DNA of 64,000 nt from CAZAPG01 sp964486935 (GCA_964486935.1 CAZAPG010000037.1:1-64000), one strand, 5' to 3'. Shown: positions 32,073 to 41,063, numbered from the stretch's first letter. Numbers and translations: made by a program. The notes: generated by a model not told the origin, from the letters alone.

Positions 32073-33179
32073 ATGAAAATTGAACGCGTTGAACTGCACC
32101 ACATCTCGCAGCCGCTGGTCCATCCCTTTCGCACCAGTTTTGGCACGCAGGTTGAACGCCCGTGCGTGCTGGTGGCCGTGTACAGCGAGGGACTGGTTGG
32201 CTGGGGCGAATGTCCGGCCCACTACGAACCCAGCTACTCCTATGAAACGGTCAACACCGCCTGGCACGTGTTGAGCGACTTTTTGATTCCGCAGGTGCTG
32301 GGCCAGAATATTATCGACCCGCAAGACGTGCCGCCCCTGCACAAACGGGTGCGCGGCCACCCGATGGCCAAGGCCAGCCTGGAAAATGCTATTTGGGACC
32401 TGCTGGCCCGGTCGCGGGGAGTGCCGCTCTCAACTATGTTGGGCGGCGCGCGCAACCGCGTCGAGGTGGGAGTCAGCATTGGCATCCAGCCAACCCTGCC
32501 GGCATTGCTCGACCGGGTAGACCAGTTCATCAGCAAAGGCTATCGCCGCATTAAAATGAAGATTGAGCCGGGCTGGGAACTTGAGCCGCTGGCCGCCGTG
32601 CGAGAGCGCCACCCGCAGGTCAAGCTGATGGCCGATGCCAACTCTGCCTTTAGCCTGGATGACGCCCCGCTCTTTGAAAAAATGGAGCCGCTCAACCTGC
32701 TGATGATTGAGCAGCCCCTTCATTACGACGACATTGCCGACCACGCCAAACTGCAAGCCCAGGTGAGCACGCCCATCTGTTTGGATGAGAGCATCCACTC
32801 GCCCAATCACGCCCGCTGGGCCATCGAGATTGAAGCCTGCCGGATTATTAATATGAAAGTGAGCCGGGTGGGGGGGCTGAACAACGCCGTGGCTATTCAC
32901 AACATGTGCGTTGAGGCCGGTATTCCGTTGTGGTGCGGCGGTATGCTGGAGACCGGCGTAGGCCGGGCGGCCAATCTGCACCTGGCCGCCATGCCCAACT
33001 TCACCCTGCCCGGCGATATTTCCGCCACCGACCGCTACTATGAGGAAGACATCGCCGAACCCAGCTTTGCTCTAAACGCAGAAGATTCGACCATTTCCGT
33101 ACCGTCCGGGCCGGGCATTGGCGTGGAAGTGCAGCCCGACCGGCTGGCAAAGGTGCGGGTGCGGCATCAGGTTTTGTGA
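32073..33179 (+). CDS. menC: N-succinylamino-acid racemase / o-succinylbenzoate synthase (enolase superfamily)
   Basis: AAGGAG six bases before ATG 32073 fixes the start; the frame extends upstream through the preceding gene. The 368-residue enzyme has an N-terminal capping domain and a (beta/alpha)7-beta barrel. The catalytic KxK is K161-M-K163, the opposite base is K262, and metal ligands are D188, E213 and D238. These closely match numbering in the Amycolatopsis racemase. The family has both o-succinylbenzoate synthase (menaquinone) and racemase activities. The adjoining GNAT and the absence of other men genes favour the racemase role. Confidence 0.88.
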   Translation: MKIERVELHHISQPLVHPFRTSFGTQVERPCVLVAVYSEGLVGWGECPAHYEPSYSYETVNTAWHVLSDFLIPQVLGQNIIDPQDVPPLHKRVRGHPMAKASLENAIWDLLARSRGVPLSTMLGGARNRVEVGVSIGIQPTLPALLDRVDQFISKGYRRIKMKIEPGWELEPLAAVRERHPQVKLMADANSAFSLDDAPLFEKMEPLNLLMIEQPLHYDDIADHAKLQAQVSTPICLDESIHSPNHARWAIEIEACRIINMKVSRVGGLNNAVAIHNMCVEAGIPLWCGGMLETGVGRAANLHLAAMPNFTLPGDISATDRYYEEDIAEPSFALNAEDSTISVPSGPGIGVEVQPDRLAKVRVRHQVL

Positions 33180-33198
33180 GCGCCGGCAGGCCGTACCT

Positions 33199-33217
33199 TT
33201 CTGAACTTGTCGAAGGG
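33199..33217. repeat. Fragment of a common dispersed repeat
   Basis: TTCTGAACTTGTCGAAGGG closely resembles the CCTTCGACAAGCTCAG-type word that is scattered through many environmental genomes. Only one arm is present here, in the gap after the racemase gene. Confidence 0.35.
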
Positions 33218-33283
33218 CGCGATTGCGACCTGATAATTGCTGGGGGCGTATTCGTGAAGGTCCCAATCCAATACAACCTTAAA

Positions 33284-33312
33284 TTGACGCAATAGCTCGT
33301 TTGTTCTATAAT
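33284..33312 (+). promoter_or_regulatory. Promoter for the VOC-family gene
   Basis: TTGACG (33284-33289), exactly 17 bases, TATAAT (33307-33312). The leader to ATG 33354 is about 35 bases and includes AGGAGG. Confidence 0.7.
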
Positions 33313-33353
33313 TGAAGCCAACTATCAACACTACAAAATGTCAGGAGGATTGT

Positions 33354-33725
33354 ATGGAATTGGGCGCATTTTCGGTAAGTTTAACGGTCAAAGACCTCGA
33401 AGCTTCCAAGTCCTTTTACCAGAAATTAGGTTTCCAGGTTTTCGGCGGAGACGCGGCGCAGAATTGGCTGATAATGAAGAATGGGGACCACATCATCGGG
33501 CTATTTCAGGGTATGTTCGAGAAAAATATTTTAACCTTCAACCCCGGGTGGGACCAAAACGGCAATACGCTTGACTCTTTCACAGACGTGCGCGCTCTTC
33601 AGCGGCAGCTTAAAGCGCAAGGTTTGAACATTGAGGGTGAAGCCGATGAGACCACGACAGGACCGGCGAGCTTCATGGTGATTGATCCCGACGGAAACCC
33701 GATTTTAATTGACCAGCACGTATAA
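33354..33725 (+). CDS. VOC (glyoxalase/bleomycin-resistance-like) protein
   Basis: AGGAGG just before ATG 33354 sets the start. The 123-residue protein has the single-copy vicinal-oxygen-chelate pattern: SVSLTVKDLEASKSFYQKLGF at the start (residues 5-25, read in two parts) and FMVIDPDGNPILIDQ at the end. Its closest relatives are small VOC proteins of unassigned substrate. A DxFxx-type metal ligand set is incomplete: the first His of glyoxalase I is replaced, reading SLTVKD. It has its own promoter, so it is probably a single-gene unit. Confidence 0.88.
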   Translation: MELGAFSVSLTVKDLEASKSFYQKLGFQVFGGDAAQNWLIMKNGDHIIGLFQGMFEKNILTFNPGWDQNGNTLDSFTDVRALQRQLKAQGLNIEGEADETTTGPASFMVIDPDGNPILIDQHV

Positions 33726-33740
33726 TCGCGCCTTGAACGC

Positions 33741-35063
33741 TCATCCATAACCCAGTTTCTGCGCTAAAATCTCGGCCAGGGTGGGGCGGCCAATCTCCTG
33801 CAAATTGTAGTAAACCCGCTGCCAGGGGTGTTTGATAGTCAGCAGTTTGCCCAGATTAATCGGCGTGCCAATGATTACCAAATCGCAGTCGGCAGCGTTG
33901 ATGGTGGCTTCCAACTCTTTTATTTGGGTTTCGCCGTAGCCCATGGCCGGCAAAAGTTTACCGATAGCGGGATATTTTTGGTAGACGCTCACAATCGAGC
34001 CAGCGGCATACGGGCGGGGGTCGATGATTTCAGCCGCGCCAAATTTTTGGGCTGCCACCATGCCCGCGCCGTAGCCCATTTCGCCGTGAGTCAGGGTGGG
34101 GCCGTCTTCAACCACCAGTACCCGTTTGCCGCGAATAGCCGCCGGATTGTCAACGGTGATGGGCGACGCCCCCTCGACAATGACGGCGTTGGGCGCTGCC
34201 GCCTGCACGTTGCGGCGAACCCGGTTGATATTGGCGGCATCGGCTGTGTCAATTTTATTGATGATTACCACATCGGCCATACGCAGATTTGTTTCGCCGG
34301 GGTGGTAGGTCAATTCGTGGCCGGGGCGATGCGGGTCAACCACCACCACATGCAGGTTGGGCCGGTAGAACGGTAAATCGTTGTTGCCGCCATCCCAAAC
34401 TATCACCTCCGCCTCTTTCTCGGCCTGATGCAAAATGGCTTCGTAATCAACCCCGGCATACACAATTGTGCCGCGCTCAAGGTGCGGCTCGTACTCTTCG
34501 CGCTCCTCGATGGTACATTCATATTTATCCAGGTCGCTATAAGTTACATAACGCTGAACAGCCTGAGCAGCCAGGTTGCCGTAGGGCATGGGGTGTCGCA
34601 CAACCACTACCTGTTGACCCGCTGCCTGCAAAACTTCGCACACGCGGCGGGTGGTCTGGCTTTTGCCGCTGCCGGTGCGGGCGGCGCACACGGCCACCAC
34701 CGGCTTGTGGCTTTTGAGCATGGTGGGCCGCGCCCCAATCAACCGGAAATCTGCGCCGGCGGCCGCCACCCTGGAGGCCCAGTGCATGACATACTCGTGC
34801 GACACGTCGGAGTAGGCAAACACCACCTCGCCCACCTCATGCTTTTTAATCAGATCGAGCAGCTCGCTTTCCGGGTAAATGGGGATGCCGGCCGGGTAAA
34901 GCTCGCCGGCCAGTTCGGGCGGGTAGCTGCGCCCCTCGATGTTGGGAATTTGGGTGGCGGTAAAGGCGACCACCTCATAAGCCGCATTATTTTTGAAAAC
35001 CGTGTTGAAATTATGAAAATCGCGCCCGGCAGCGCCCATGATAACAACTTTTGCTCTGGTCAC
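33741..35063 (-). CDS. COG2403 GTPase (cyclic 2,3-diphosphoglycerate synthetase-like)
   Basis: The 440-residue protein has an N-terminal Rossmann-like domain (MGAAGRDFHNFN, residues 1-115) and a P-loop NTPase domain with ARTGSGKSQTTR near 128-139. VVIINKID is an NKxD-type guanine motif, and EDGPTLTHGEMGYGAG lies near 320. This is the family often annotated as cyclic 2,3-diphosphoglycerate synthetase. Here it follows the hydrogenase operon and maturation protease on the same strand, 125 bases downstream. A maturation role for the metal centre, like that of HypB-type GTPases, is possible but unproven. Confidence 0.8.
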   Translation of the reverse strand: MTRAKVVIMGAAGRDFHNFNTVFKNNAAYEVVAFTATQIPNIEGRSYPPELAGELYPAGIPIYPESELLDLIKKHEVGEVVFAYSDVSHEYVMHWASRVAAAGADFRLIGARPTMLKSHKPVVAVCAARTGSGKSQTTRRVCEVLQAAGQQVVVVRHPMPYGNLAAQAVQRYVTYSDLDKYECTIEEREEYEPHLERGTIVYAGVDYEAILHQAEKEAEVIVWDGGNNDLPFYRPNLHVVVVDPHRPGHELTYHPGETNLRMADVVIINKIDTADAANINRVRRNVQAAAPNAVIVEGASPITVDNPAAIRGKRVLVVEDGPTLTHGEMGYGAGMVAAQKFGAAEIIDPRPYAAGSIVSVYQKYPAIGKLLPAMGYGETQIKELEATINAADCDLVIIGTPINLGKLLTIKHPWQRVYYNLQEIGRPTLAEILAQKLGYG

Positions 35064-35188
35064 AATGCCTCCTGTAAAAATAAGGTGATAGCCCGATTGG
35101 GCGATAGCGCGATAATTTTTGCCCTATCCCCTCATCGCAATATCGCAAAATTTCCATCCCTGGTTTTTTTAGCAATTTTGGCCCCGCT

Positions 35189-35716
35189 TCAAAAAAGCAG
35201 TAACCGAACCAGCGTTTGGGCCAGCTTGTTAACGGCCTGCTCCACCGTAGCTGAAAGTGTTGCCCCTATTATAGTCGTCTCCGGCTGAATCCCAAGCACG
35301 GCCACTTCACACTCAAGTTCAGCTACCAGATAGCGGGCCAAAATATGCGGCGGCAGGGTATGCGTCGACGCGCCCAGGCCGGTGGTGGCCGGCCAATCTA
35401 ACCAGCGCACCGCGCCCGCAGCTTCATCCATCCGGGCGGCGTCAACCAAAAGAACCAGGTCGGGGCCAAAGCGGCGCAACTGCCCGGTATAATTTTCGGG
35501 CGCGGGGCCGGCCTCAATTACCAGCACGGGGCTGGCCGGAGGCGCTGCCGCCGGCGCGTGTAGCGCCCGCGCAACGGCAAGCCCTGCCGCGTCATCGCCC
35601 CGCAGTTCGTGGCCTATTCCGACAATAGCCACTCTCACCGGGCGGTCAGGCGGTTGCAGCCGCTGGAGCGACTGGATGAGCTTCTTTTCCCAGGAATGCT
35701 TCAATATCGGCGTCAT
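35189..35716 (-). CDS. Hydrogenase maturation protease (HycI/HyaD family)
   Basis: The core begins VRVAIVGIGHELRGDDAAGL and contains the nickel-sensing acidic residues: Asp in RGDD, a second Asp in LLVDAARMDEAAG, and His in STHTLPPH. It ends with an LGIQPE motif. Such proteases remove the C-terminal tail of the hydrogenase large subunit after nickel insertion. ATG 35716 would give 175 residues and overlap the ferredoxin gene by about 70 bases. The start is uncertain, since GGAG lies directly against the ATG. Its place right after the ferredoxin subunit fits a dedicated role for this hydrogenase. Confidence 0.88.
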   Translation of the reverse strand: MTPILKHSWEKKLIQSLQRLQPPDRPVRVAIVGIGHELRGDDAAGLAVARALHAPAAAPPASPVLVIEAGPAPENYTGQLRRFGPDLVLLVDAARMDEAAGAVRWLDWPATTGLGASTHTLPPHILARYLVAELECEVAVLGIQPETTIIGATLSATVEQAVNKLAQTLVRLLLF

Positions 35717-36071
35717 CTCCGTAGTAAACGGTAAACGGCTCTTTTTGATAGGCCGCCAGTTCCCACTGGTCACTGGTCATTTCCAGACACTTAAAGCGGC
35801 AGCTCTCTACACACTGCGAGCAGAAGGTGCAGCGGTCGATGTGGTAGCGCAGCACAAAACGTTTGTTTTTCTTGTCCAGCGTAATCAACTCGATGGCGTT
35901 GGCCGGGCAATCTTTGACGCACAGGCCGCAACCGATACACTGCTCAGGATGCCAGCGCAACTGGCCGCGCAGCCGGGCGGGCGGACTGTATCGCTTAAAA
36001 GGGTACATTTCGGTGAACGGTTGCTTAAACAGAGATTGCCAGACATCCTTGATCATTGCGCCCAGCTTCAT
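35646..36071 (-). CDS. Group 4 hydrogenase ferredoxin subunit (NuoI/HycF-like)
   Basis: The start is ATG 36071, overlapping the preceding stop as ATGA. The 141-residue subunit has two 4Fe-4S motifs, CIGCGLCVKDCP and CTFCSQCVESC, about 35 residues apart, as in NuoI. It would pass electrons between a soluble carrier, such as ferredoxin, and the small subunit. The Ala/Pro-rich C-terminal extension is specific to this protein. It belongs to the ten-subunit operon and acts on the inner face of the membrane. Confidence 0.92.
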   Translation of the reverse strand: MKLGAMIKDVWQSLFKQPFTEMYPFKRYSPPARLRGQLRWHPEQCIGCGLCVKDCPANAIELITLDKKNKRFVLRYHIDRCTFCSQCVESCRFKCLEMTSDQWELAAYQKEPFTVYYGDDADIEAFLGKEAHPVAPAAATA

Positions 36072-36994
36072 GAGGCTACCCCTTTCCAAATAATAATGAC
36101 CAGCAATTGCAGCAGCATCAGCAGGCTGCCGTAACGCCACCACAACCCCACGGTCTGGTCGATGCGTAAGCGGGCCACCAGCGCCTGCACTCCGGCCAAA
36201 ACCAGCAGCAGCCCCAGCGTTTTACTCAGGTAGGCCAGCGGGCTGGCAATACCTCCCAGATAGAAGGCTGCCACCAGGGTCAGCCCAACCACCAGTTCGC
36301 CCAGCTTGCCCAGGTGAAACAGGGCCAGGCCGCGCCCGCTGTACTCGGTTAGCGCGCCGGCCACAATCTCGGTTTCGGCTTCCGGCGCGTCAAACGGCGG
36401 CAGCTCCAGCTTGCCCATCAGGCCAATCAGGGCCACCACAAAGCCAACCGGTTGGGTGAGCAGCAGCCAGCGGCCGTTGAGGCTGGCCATGATGTCGCTA
36501 ATCTGCCAGCTTCCGACCAGCATGGCCGGAACCAGCAAGGCCAGCAAAAAGGGCGCTTCGTAACTGAAGAGCTGGGTCAGAGCGCGGGTCGCGCCCACCA
36601 GCGAGAAGCGATTGGTGGTGTTGGCCCCGGCCAGCCCGGTGCAGAGTGTCAGCAAACTGAGCAGATAAACCGCCACAATCAAATCGCCCGGAAAGCTGTA
36701 GGTTGAACCTAAACCGGCCACAGGCACGTAGAGCGCGGCGGTTAATGCGCCGGCCAGGGCTACAATGGGCAAACCCGCAAACAAACCCACATTGACGCCA
36801 TCGGGCACAATCTCTTCCTTGGCCAGCAGCTTGACCACATCGGCCAGCGGTTGAAACCAGCGCGGACCGACCCGGTTTTGCAGCCGGGCGACCAGCTTGC
36901 GGTCTACCCACTCGTACGCCAGCCCGTTGACCAGCACAAACAGGCCGCCGGGGAAGAGTAGTAAGGCTGTAAGAATAAGTAATGTGTTTAGCAT
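36068..36994 (-). CDS. Group 4 hydrogenase membrane subunit (NuoH/HycD-like)
   Basis: ATG 36994 follows the stop of the large subunit by two bases; a TTG at 37000 is less likely. The 308-residue, roughly eight-helix protein has the NuoH signature: KLVARLQNRVGPRWFQPLAD (cytoplasmic loop, about 30-50), KLLAKEEIVP, and the acidic loop PPFDAPEAETEIVAG that contacts the quinone or catalytic module. It forms the joint between the hydrogenase head and the proton- or ion-pumping arm. Confidence 0.94.
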   Translation of the reverse strand: MLNTLLILTALLLFPGGLFVLVNGLAYEWVDRKLVARLQNRVGPRWFQPLADVVKLLAKEEIVPDGVNVGLFAGLPIVALAGALTAALYVPVAGLGSTYSFPGDLIVAVYLLSLLTLCTGLAGANTTNRFSLVGATRALTQLFSYEAPFLLALLVPAMLVGSWQISDIMASLNGRWLLLTQPVGFVVALIGLMGKLELPPFDAPEAETEIVAGALTEYSGRGLALFHLGKLGELVVGLTLVAAFYLGGIASPLAYLSKTLGLLLVLAGVQALVARLRIDQTVGLWWRYGSLLMLLQLLVIIIWKGVAS

Positions 36995-36996
36995 GG

Positions 36997-38190
36997 TCAA
37001 ATTCCATTTTTGTAATATTCAATCCCGTGTTGCCGCAGTTGTTCCCAACTCCAGTGGGTGTAACCGCCGCCGGTATGTTTAAGGCGCGCGGCGCGGTCGT
37101 TGCAGGAGAAGCAGGGATCGATGCCCACCAGAATCATAGGCACATCGGCCAGTTGATGGCCCACCACCAGGGTTAGCACCGAGGCCATATTGCACAGGGT
37201 GGGCGTGCGCACCTTCAGCCGTTCGGGCTGGTCGGAGCCGTTGCTTTTGATAAAGTAGAATAGCTCGCCACGCGGGGCCTCTACCCGGCTGATGGTTTCT
37301 CCGGCCTTAAGGCGGCGCGGCATGCGGGCGGTCAGGTCGCCCGGCGGCAGGTTGTTCAGAATCGCCCGAATGACCCGGTAGCTTTCAAATAACTCTTTCA
37401 GGCGCACCACAACGCGGGCTGACAGGTCGCCGGCGCTGTCCAGAACCATCTCAACCGGATAGTCGGCATAGGCCGCATACGGAGCCTCAACGCGGATGTC
37501 TCGGGCTACGCCCGAAGCGCGGGCGGTTGGCCCCACCACACCCAGTTGGGCGGCTTGCTGCGCCGTCATCAGGCCGATGCCTTGCGCGCGGCGGATAAAC
37601 GTTTCGTCGGTTTGCACCACGTCAAGATAGTGGCGGGTTCGTTCCTCTAAAAAATCAAGCCCGCGGTAGATGGCCTCGGCCTGCGCCGGCTCAATATCAA
37701 ACTTGACCCCGCCCAGCACATTGGCCGAATAGTTGACCCGGTTGCCGGTCAAATCCTCCAGCAGATTCATGGCGGTTTCGCGGTCGCGCCAGGTATACAT
37801 AAAAAGCGTGTTGAAGCCGGCCTGATGGGCGGTAACTCCCAGCCACAGTAAATGGCTGTGAATGCGTTCCAACTCGGCCACCAGGGTGCGGATTGCCTGC
37901 GCTCGCGGCGGGGCGGTCACGCCGGCCAGCCGCTCGACGCCCAGGCAGTAGGCCGTGGCGTGGATGTGCGAGCAGATGCCGCAGACCCGCTCAAACAGGT
38001 ACAGGTTTTGAACCCAGGTGCGGCTTTCGGCCAGTTTCTCGATGCCCCGGTGGGCGTATCCCAGCCGCACGTTGGCCGCCGTTACGGCCTCGCCATCAAC
38101 GGTTAGCTCAAAATTGGCCGGCTCTTTCAGGGCCGGGTGCTGCGGCCCAATTGGAATGACAAATTTGTTGCCGTTTCCAGTTGTATGCAT
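36997..38190 (-). CDS. Group 4 [NiFe] hydrogenase large subunit (HycE C-terminal/NuoD-like)
   Basis: ATG 38190 follows AAAGGAG; the longer frame to 38271 overlaps the preceding gene. The 397-residue protein keeps both nickel-binding Cys pairs: C70-x2-C73 (ERVCGICSHIH) and C360-x2-C363 (DPCFSC). Complex I NuoD lacks these, so this is a true hydrogenase. About 31 residues follow NDR after the second motif; the adjacent protease may remove these. It would interconvert H2 and protons on the cytoplasmic side. The exact group 4 subtype cannot be assigned without a tree. Confidence 0.95.
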   Translation of the reverse strand: MHTTGNGNKFVIPIGPQHPALKEPANFELTVDGEAVTAANVRLGYAHRGIEKLAESRTWVQNLYLFERVCGICSHIHATAYCLGVERLAGVTAPPRAQAIRTLVAELERIHSHLLWLGVTAHQAGFNTLFMYTWRDRETAMNLLEDLTGNRVNYSANVLGGVKFDIEPAQAEAIYRGLDFLEERTRHYLDVVQTDETFIRRAQGIGLMTAQQAAQLGVVGPTARASGVARDIRVEAPYAAYADYPVEMVLDSAGDLSARVVVRLKELFESYRVIRAILNNLPPGDLTARMPRRLKAGETISRVEAPRGELFYFIKSNGSDQPERLKVRTPTLCNMASVLTLVVGHQLADVPMILVGIDPCFSCNDRAARLKHTGGGYTHWSWEQLRQHGIEYYKNGI

Positions 38191-38203
38191 TGAAAAATCT
38201 CCT

Positions 38204-38665
38204 TTAAGAAATATCCGGCTGCTTAAGCGCAAAATCCTTGCGCAGCGGGTATTTGTTGTCCGGCCAATCATCCGGCAAGAAAAGGTGGTCGGGGTTGGGC
38301 GTGTTGGTGACGGTTACGCCGAACATTTCGCTCAATTCCCGTTCAAAAAAACTGGCCGAAGGAATGATTTCACAAATGCTGGGCACTACCGCTCCGGTGC
38401 GGGGGGTTCGCGCCCGCAGGGTGACGACTGCCGCCCCGGCGCAAAAATGATACAGCACCTCAATATCGCCAATTTCGACTCCCAAATCCACTCCGGTAAT
38501 CGCCGCCAGATAGCCCCACCCTGATTGGTGCAGAATTTCTACCGCCGGCGGCAGGTCCGTTACCGACAGGCTCACATCGAGCCGGTTTGGTTCGGGAGAT
38601 TCTGTTTTTTCAGCCCACGGCGCCAGATATTGACCGGCAGTTTGCAATGCTAACTCTGTATCCAT
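38204..38665 (-). CDS. Group 4 hydrogenase NuoC-like 30-kDa subunit
   Basis: The 153-residue subunit carries the NuoC/HycE N-terminal pattern. AAITGVDLG follows the first helix, VLYHFCAGAAVVTLRAR forms the central sheet, and FFERELSEMFGVTVTNTPNPDHLFLPDDW is the conserved junction (given here as one region, about residues 106-134), ending in YPLRKDF. Its ATG overlaps the stop of the small subunit as TAATG. In HycE this domain is fused to the large subunit; here it is separate, as in complex I and Mbh-type enzymes. Confidence 0.92.
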   Translation of the reverse strand: MDTELALQTAGQYLAPWAEKTESPEPNRLDVSLSVTDLPPAVEILHQSGWGYLAAITGVDLGVEIGDIEVLYHFCAGAAVVTLRARTPRTGAVVPSICEIIPSASFFERELSEMFGVTVTNTPNPDHLFLPDDWPDNKYPLRKDFALKQPDIS

Positions 38666-39165
38666 TACGCTTTCTCCATAACAACTGCTGTTTCGGTTTT
38701 ATCGGCGGCCTGTTGCAGTTTTGTCAGCAGTTTGACCACGCCATCAATGATGGCCTCGGGCCGAGGCGGGCAGCCGGGAACATACACGTCAACCGGAATG
38801 ACTTTATCAATGCCGCCCAGGGTGTTGTACGCCCCCTGAAACACCCCGCCCGAAAGAGCGCAACTGCCCAGGGCAATCACAAATTTGGGTTCGGGCATTT
38901 GCTCATAAATCCGCCGCAGCCGGTCGCGGGCCTGGCGAGTAACCGGCCCGGTGCAGATGAGCACGTCGGCGTGGCGCGGGCTGCCCTGCAACTTGATGCC
39001 GAAGCGCTCCAGGTCGTACCGGGGCGTCAGCGTTGAGAGCAGTTCGATATCGCAGCCGTTGCAGCTGCCGCTGTTAAAATGAATAGCCCAGGGCGAATTG
39101 ATGCGCGCCCAGGTTTTGATTTGTTCCAGGGCGTTCTGCCATTGTTGTTCAAGGTTCAGGTTCAT
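38665..39165 (-). CDS. Group 4 hydrogenase small subunit (NuoB/HycG-like)
   Basis: The 166-residue protein binds the proximal 4Fe-4S cluster. Ligands lie in GSCNGCDIELL (about 33-43), then ICTGPVTRQ, ALGSCALSGG and VPGCPPRPEAI. Group 4 small subunits keep just this one cluster, in line with the length. It joins the large subunit at the catalytic interface and receives electrons from the NuoI-like ferredoxin. GGGAG precedes the ATG. Confidence 0.95.
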   Translation of the reverse strand: MNLNLEQQWQNALEQIKTWARINSPWAIHFNSGSCNGCDIELLSTLTPRYDLERFGIKLQGSPRHADVLICTGPVTRQARDRLRRIYEQMPEPKFVIALGSCALSGGVFQGAYNTLGGIDKVIPVDVYVPGCPPRPEAIIDGVVKLLTKLQQAADKTETAVVMEKA

Positions 39166-39179
39166 TTGACTTCTCCCGA

Positions 39180-39494
39180 TTACCCTAAAATTAAAGCCAG
39201 CAAGGCCAGCATCAGGCCGGCCAGAAATATCCCGGAAATGAGCGTCAACCCGCCGCTGCCCAGTACGAGCACCCCCAGATGCAGCACCGCAAAAAAGAGC
39301 GCAATCACAAAAAATGGCCGGTAGCCAGGCGTCGCCGGGCGATTGACAGGCGCCTCGCCGCTGGCGTAAATGCTGGATTTAAGGGATGACTGCCGGTGAT
39401 TTGTGCCGGCCAGCAGCCGCCCCAGGCCAGACAGCAGCCCGACCAGGAACAGATAAATTACAAAAGCGACAGGTGGCGTCAGCAAAATGTCCAT
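39180..39494 (-). CDS. Small membrane subunit, diverged NuoA-like
   Basis: AAGGA upstream supports ATG 39494, giving 104 residues with three membrane helices. The loop after helix 1 reads SSIYASGEAP, followed by PGYRPFFVIALFFAVLHLGVLVL. This corresponds to the NuoA segment containing YECG and the second helix, but the acidic FDxE residues are lost. It lies between the antiporter-like subunit and the small subunit, the position of nuoA-like genes in related complexes. Assignment rests on placement and a short motif. Confidence 0.72.
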   Translation of the reverse strand: MDILLTPPVAFVIYLFLVGLLSGLGRLLAGTNHRQSSLKSSIYASGEAPVNRPATPGYRPFFVIALFFAVLHLGVLVLGSGGLTLISGIFLAGLMLALLALILG

Positions 39495-39520
39495 TGAAAT
39501 CCTTCCTTGGCTTGCGGTGG

Positions 39521-41062
39521 TCAATATCCAAACATTGTGAGCAGCGCCGTTCCGGCCGGTTCAGATAGCCAGGTCAACAGGCCGGGCCAAATGCCGGCGG
39601 CCACAATAATTACGGCCAGTAATACCAAAGGCGCTTGCATCAGTTTTGGCAGCGGCTCGCCCCGTTTTACCGCCATCGAAGGCTGCTGCCGGTAAACCGC
39701 ATTGACCAGCGGCGCGTAATAAGCCAGGGAGAAAACGCTGTTCAAAGCGGCAAAGCCCACCAGCGCGTAGATGGCCGGATTGTGAGTCAAGAATCCAGCG
39801 ACCAGAATTTGCCACTTGGACATAAAGCCGGCCAGCGGCGGCAGTCCGCCCAGCCCCAGCAGGGCCACACTCAGGGTTAGCGCGACCAGCGGGTAGCGCC
39901 GGGCCGCGCCCGACATGTCGGCAATAGTGAGCGGGTTGTGGTTGCCCGCGCGCAGGGCAAAGAGCAGCGCCCCCACCGCCAGAAAGGCCAGGCCCTTCAT
40001 CAGCCCGTGGGTGAGCAGGTGAAACAGTCCGCCTTGTGCCCCGGCTACCTGGCCGGCGTACAGACCAATCCCCACGCCCAGCAGCATATACCCCACGTGG
40101 CTCAGGCTGGAGTAGGCCAGCAGGCGTTTCACCTCGGTTTGGCGCAGGGCCAGCAGATTGCCGGCGGCCATGTTGAGCGCGCCAAAAGCCAGTAGCAGCA
40201 CCCCCCACGAGAGCGTCACCGAGGCCAGCGCCGCCAGCGCGCGCAGCAAGGCCAGCAACCCGGCCTCGATGACCACGCCCGACAGCATGGCGCTGATGCC
40301 GCTGGGCGCTTGCGAGTGGGCGTCGGGCAGCCAGGTGTGGAGCGGAACCAGCGCAATTTTGACGCCAAAGCCAATGGTGAACAGCGCGCCTGCCGCCAGC
40401 AGTCCCGGCGAGGCCAAAGCTGTGGCCTGAATCTGGCTCAGGTTGAGCGTGCCGGTTTGGGCCAGAACCAGGGCAATACCCAGCACCACCAGCACCGAGC
40501 CGGTGGCGCTCTGCACCAGGTATTTCACGCCGGCCTCCAGCGAGGCGGGCCGCTCCCGGTAAAAGGCCACCAGCAGATAGGATGAGACCGCCATCGTTTC
40601 AAACCAGACCCACAAGTTAAAAAGGTCGCCGGCGCAGGCCAGCCCAAAAATTGCTCCAATCATGGCAACCAGCATGGCGTAATATTTCTCTTCGCCCACT
40701 TCGCCGGCCAGATACGGCCCGGAATACAGGGCAACCGCCGTGCCCAGCGCCAGCGTTACGGCAATCATTAGCAGGCTCAGCCCGTCCAGGTGCAGGGGAA
40801 CGCCACCCACAGACAGCGACAGCGGGCCAGACAGGCTCAACCGGCGAACGGCCAGCCCCAGCGGTATCCAGGTTAGCAGCAAGGCTACAAGGCCCAGCCA
40901 GCGAGCCATTTGATTTTGCGCGGCGGGTCGCGCGATGCCGGCCACGTAGCCGGCCACAGCCACCGGGCGGGCCGTGGCGGCCTGCAAACGTCTGGCCAGA
41001 TAAATGAGCGGCGCCGAAATTAAGGGCAGGGCAATTAGCCAGAGTAACACGCTTGAATTCAT
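39521..41062 (-). CDS. Antiporter-like proton-pumping subunit (NuoN/MnhD-like)
   Basis: The 513-residue protein has about 14 membrane helices and the proton-translocating family core: LFNLWVWFETMAVSSYLLVAF (Glu on helix 5), LEAGVKYLVQSATGS (Lys on helix 7), PLHTWLPDAHSQAPSGISAML, and TEVKRLLAYSSLSHVGYMLLG. It would move H+ or Na+ when the hydrogenase turns over. It starts two bases after the larger paralog's stop, so both antiporter-like subunits are made together. Confidence 0.93.
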   Translation of the reverse strand: MNSSVLLWLIALPLISAPLIYLARRLQAATARPVAVAGYVAGIARPAAQNQMARWLGLVALLLTWIPLGLAVRRLSLSGPLSLSVGGVPLHLDGLSLLMIAVTLALGTAVALYSGPYLAGEVGEEKYYAMLVAMIGAIFGLACAGDLFNLWVWFETMAVSSYLLVAFYRERPASLEAGVKYLVQSATGSVLVVLGIALVLAQTGTLNLSQIQATALASPGLLAAGALFTIGFGVKIALVPLHTWLPDAHSQAPSGISAMLSGVVIEAGLLALLRALAALASVTLSWGVLLLAFGALNMAAGNLLALRQTEVKRLLAYSSLSHVGYMLLGVGIGLYAGQVAGAQGGLFHLLTHGLMKGLAFLAVGALLFALRAGNHNPLTIADMSGAARRYPLVALTLSVALLGLGGLPPLAGFMSKWQILVAGFLTHNPAIYALVGFAALNSVFSLAYYAPLVNAVYRQQPSMAVKRGEPLPKLMQAPLVLLAVIIVAAGIWPGLLTWLSEPAGTALLTMFGY

Positions 41063-41063
41063 G

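Noticed and set aside
36997..38190. Reading the large subunit as complex I NuoD
   Set aside because: Both nickel-binding CxxC motifs are present, and a hydrogenase maturation protease gene follows in the operon.
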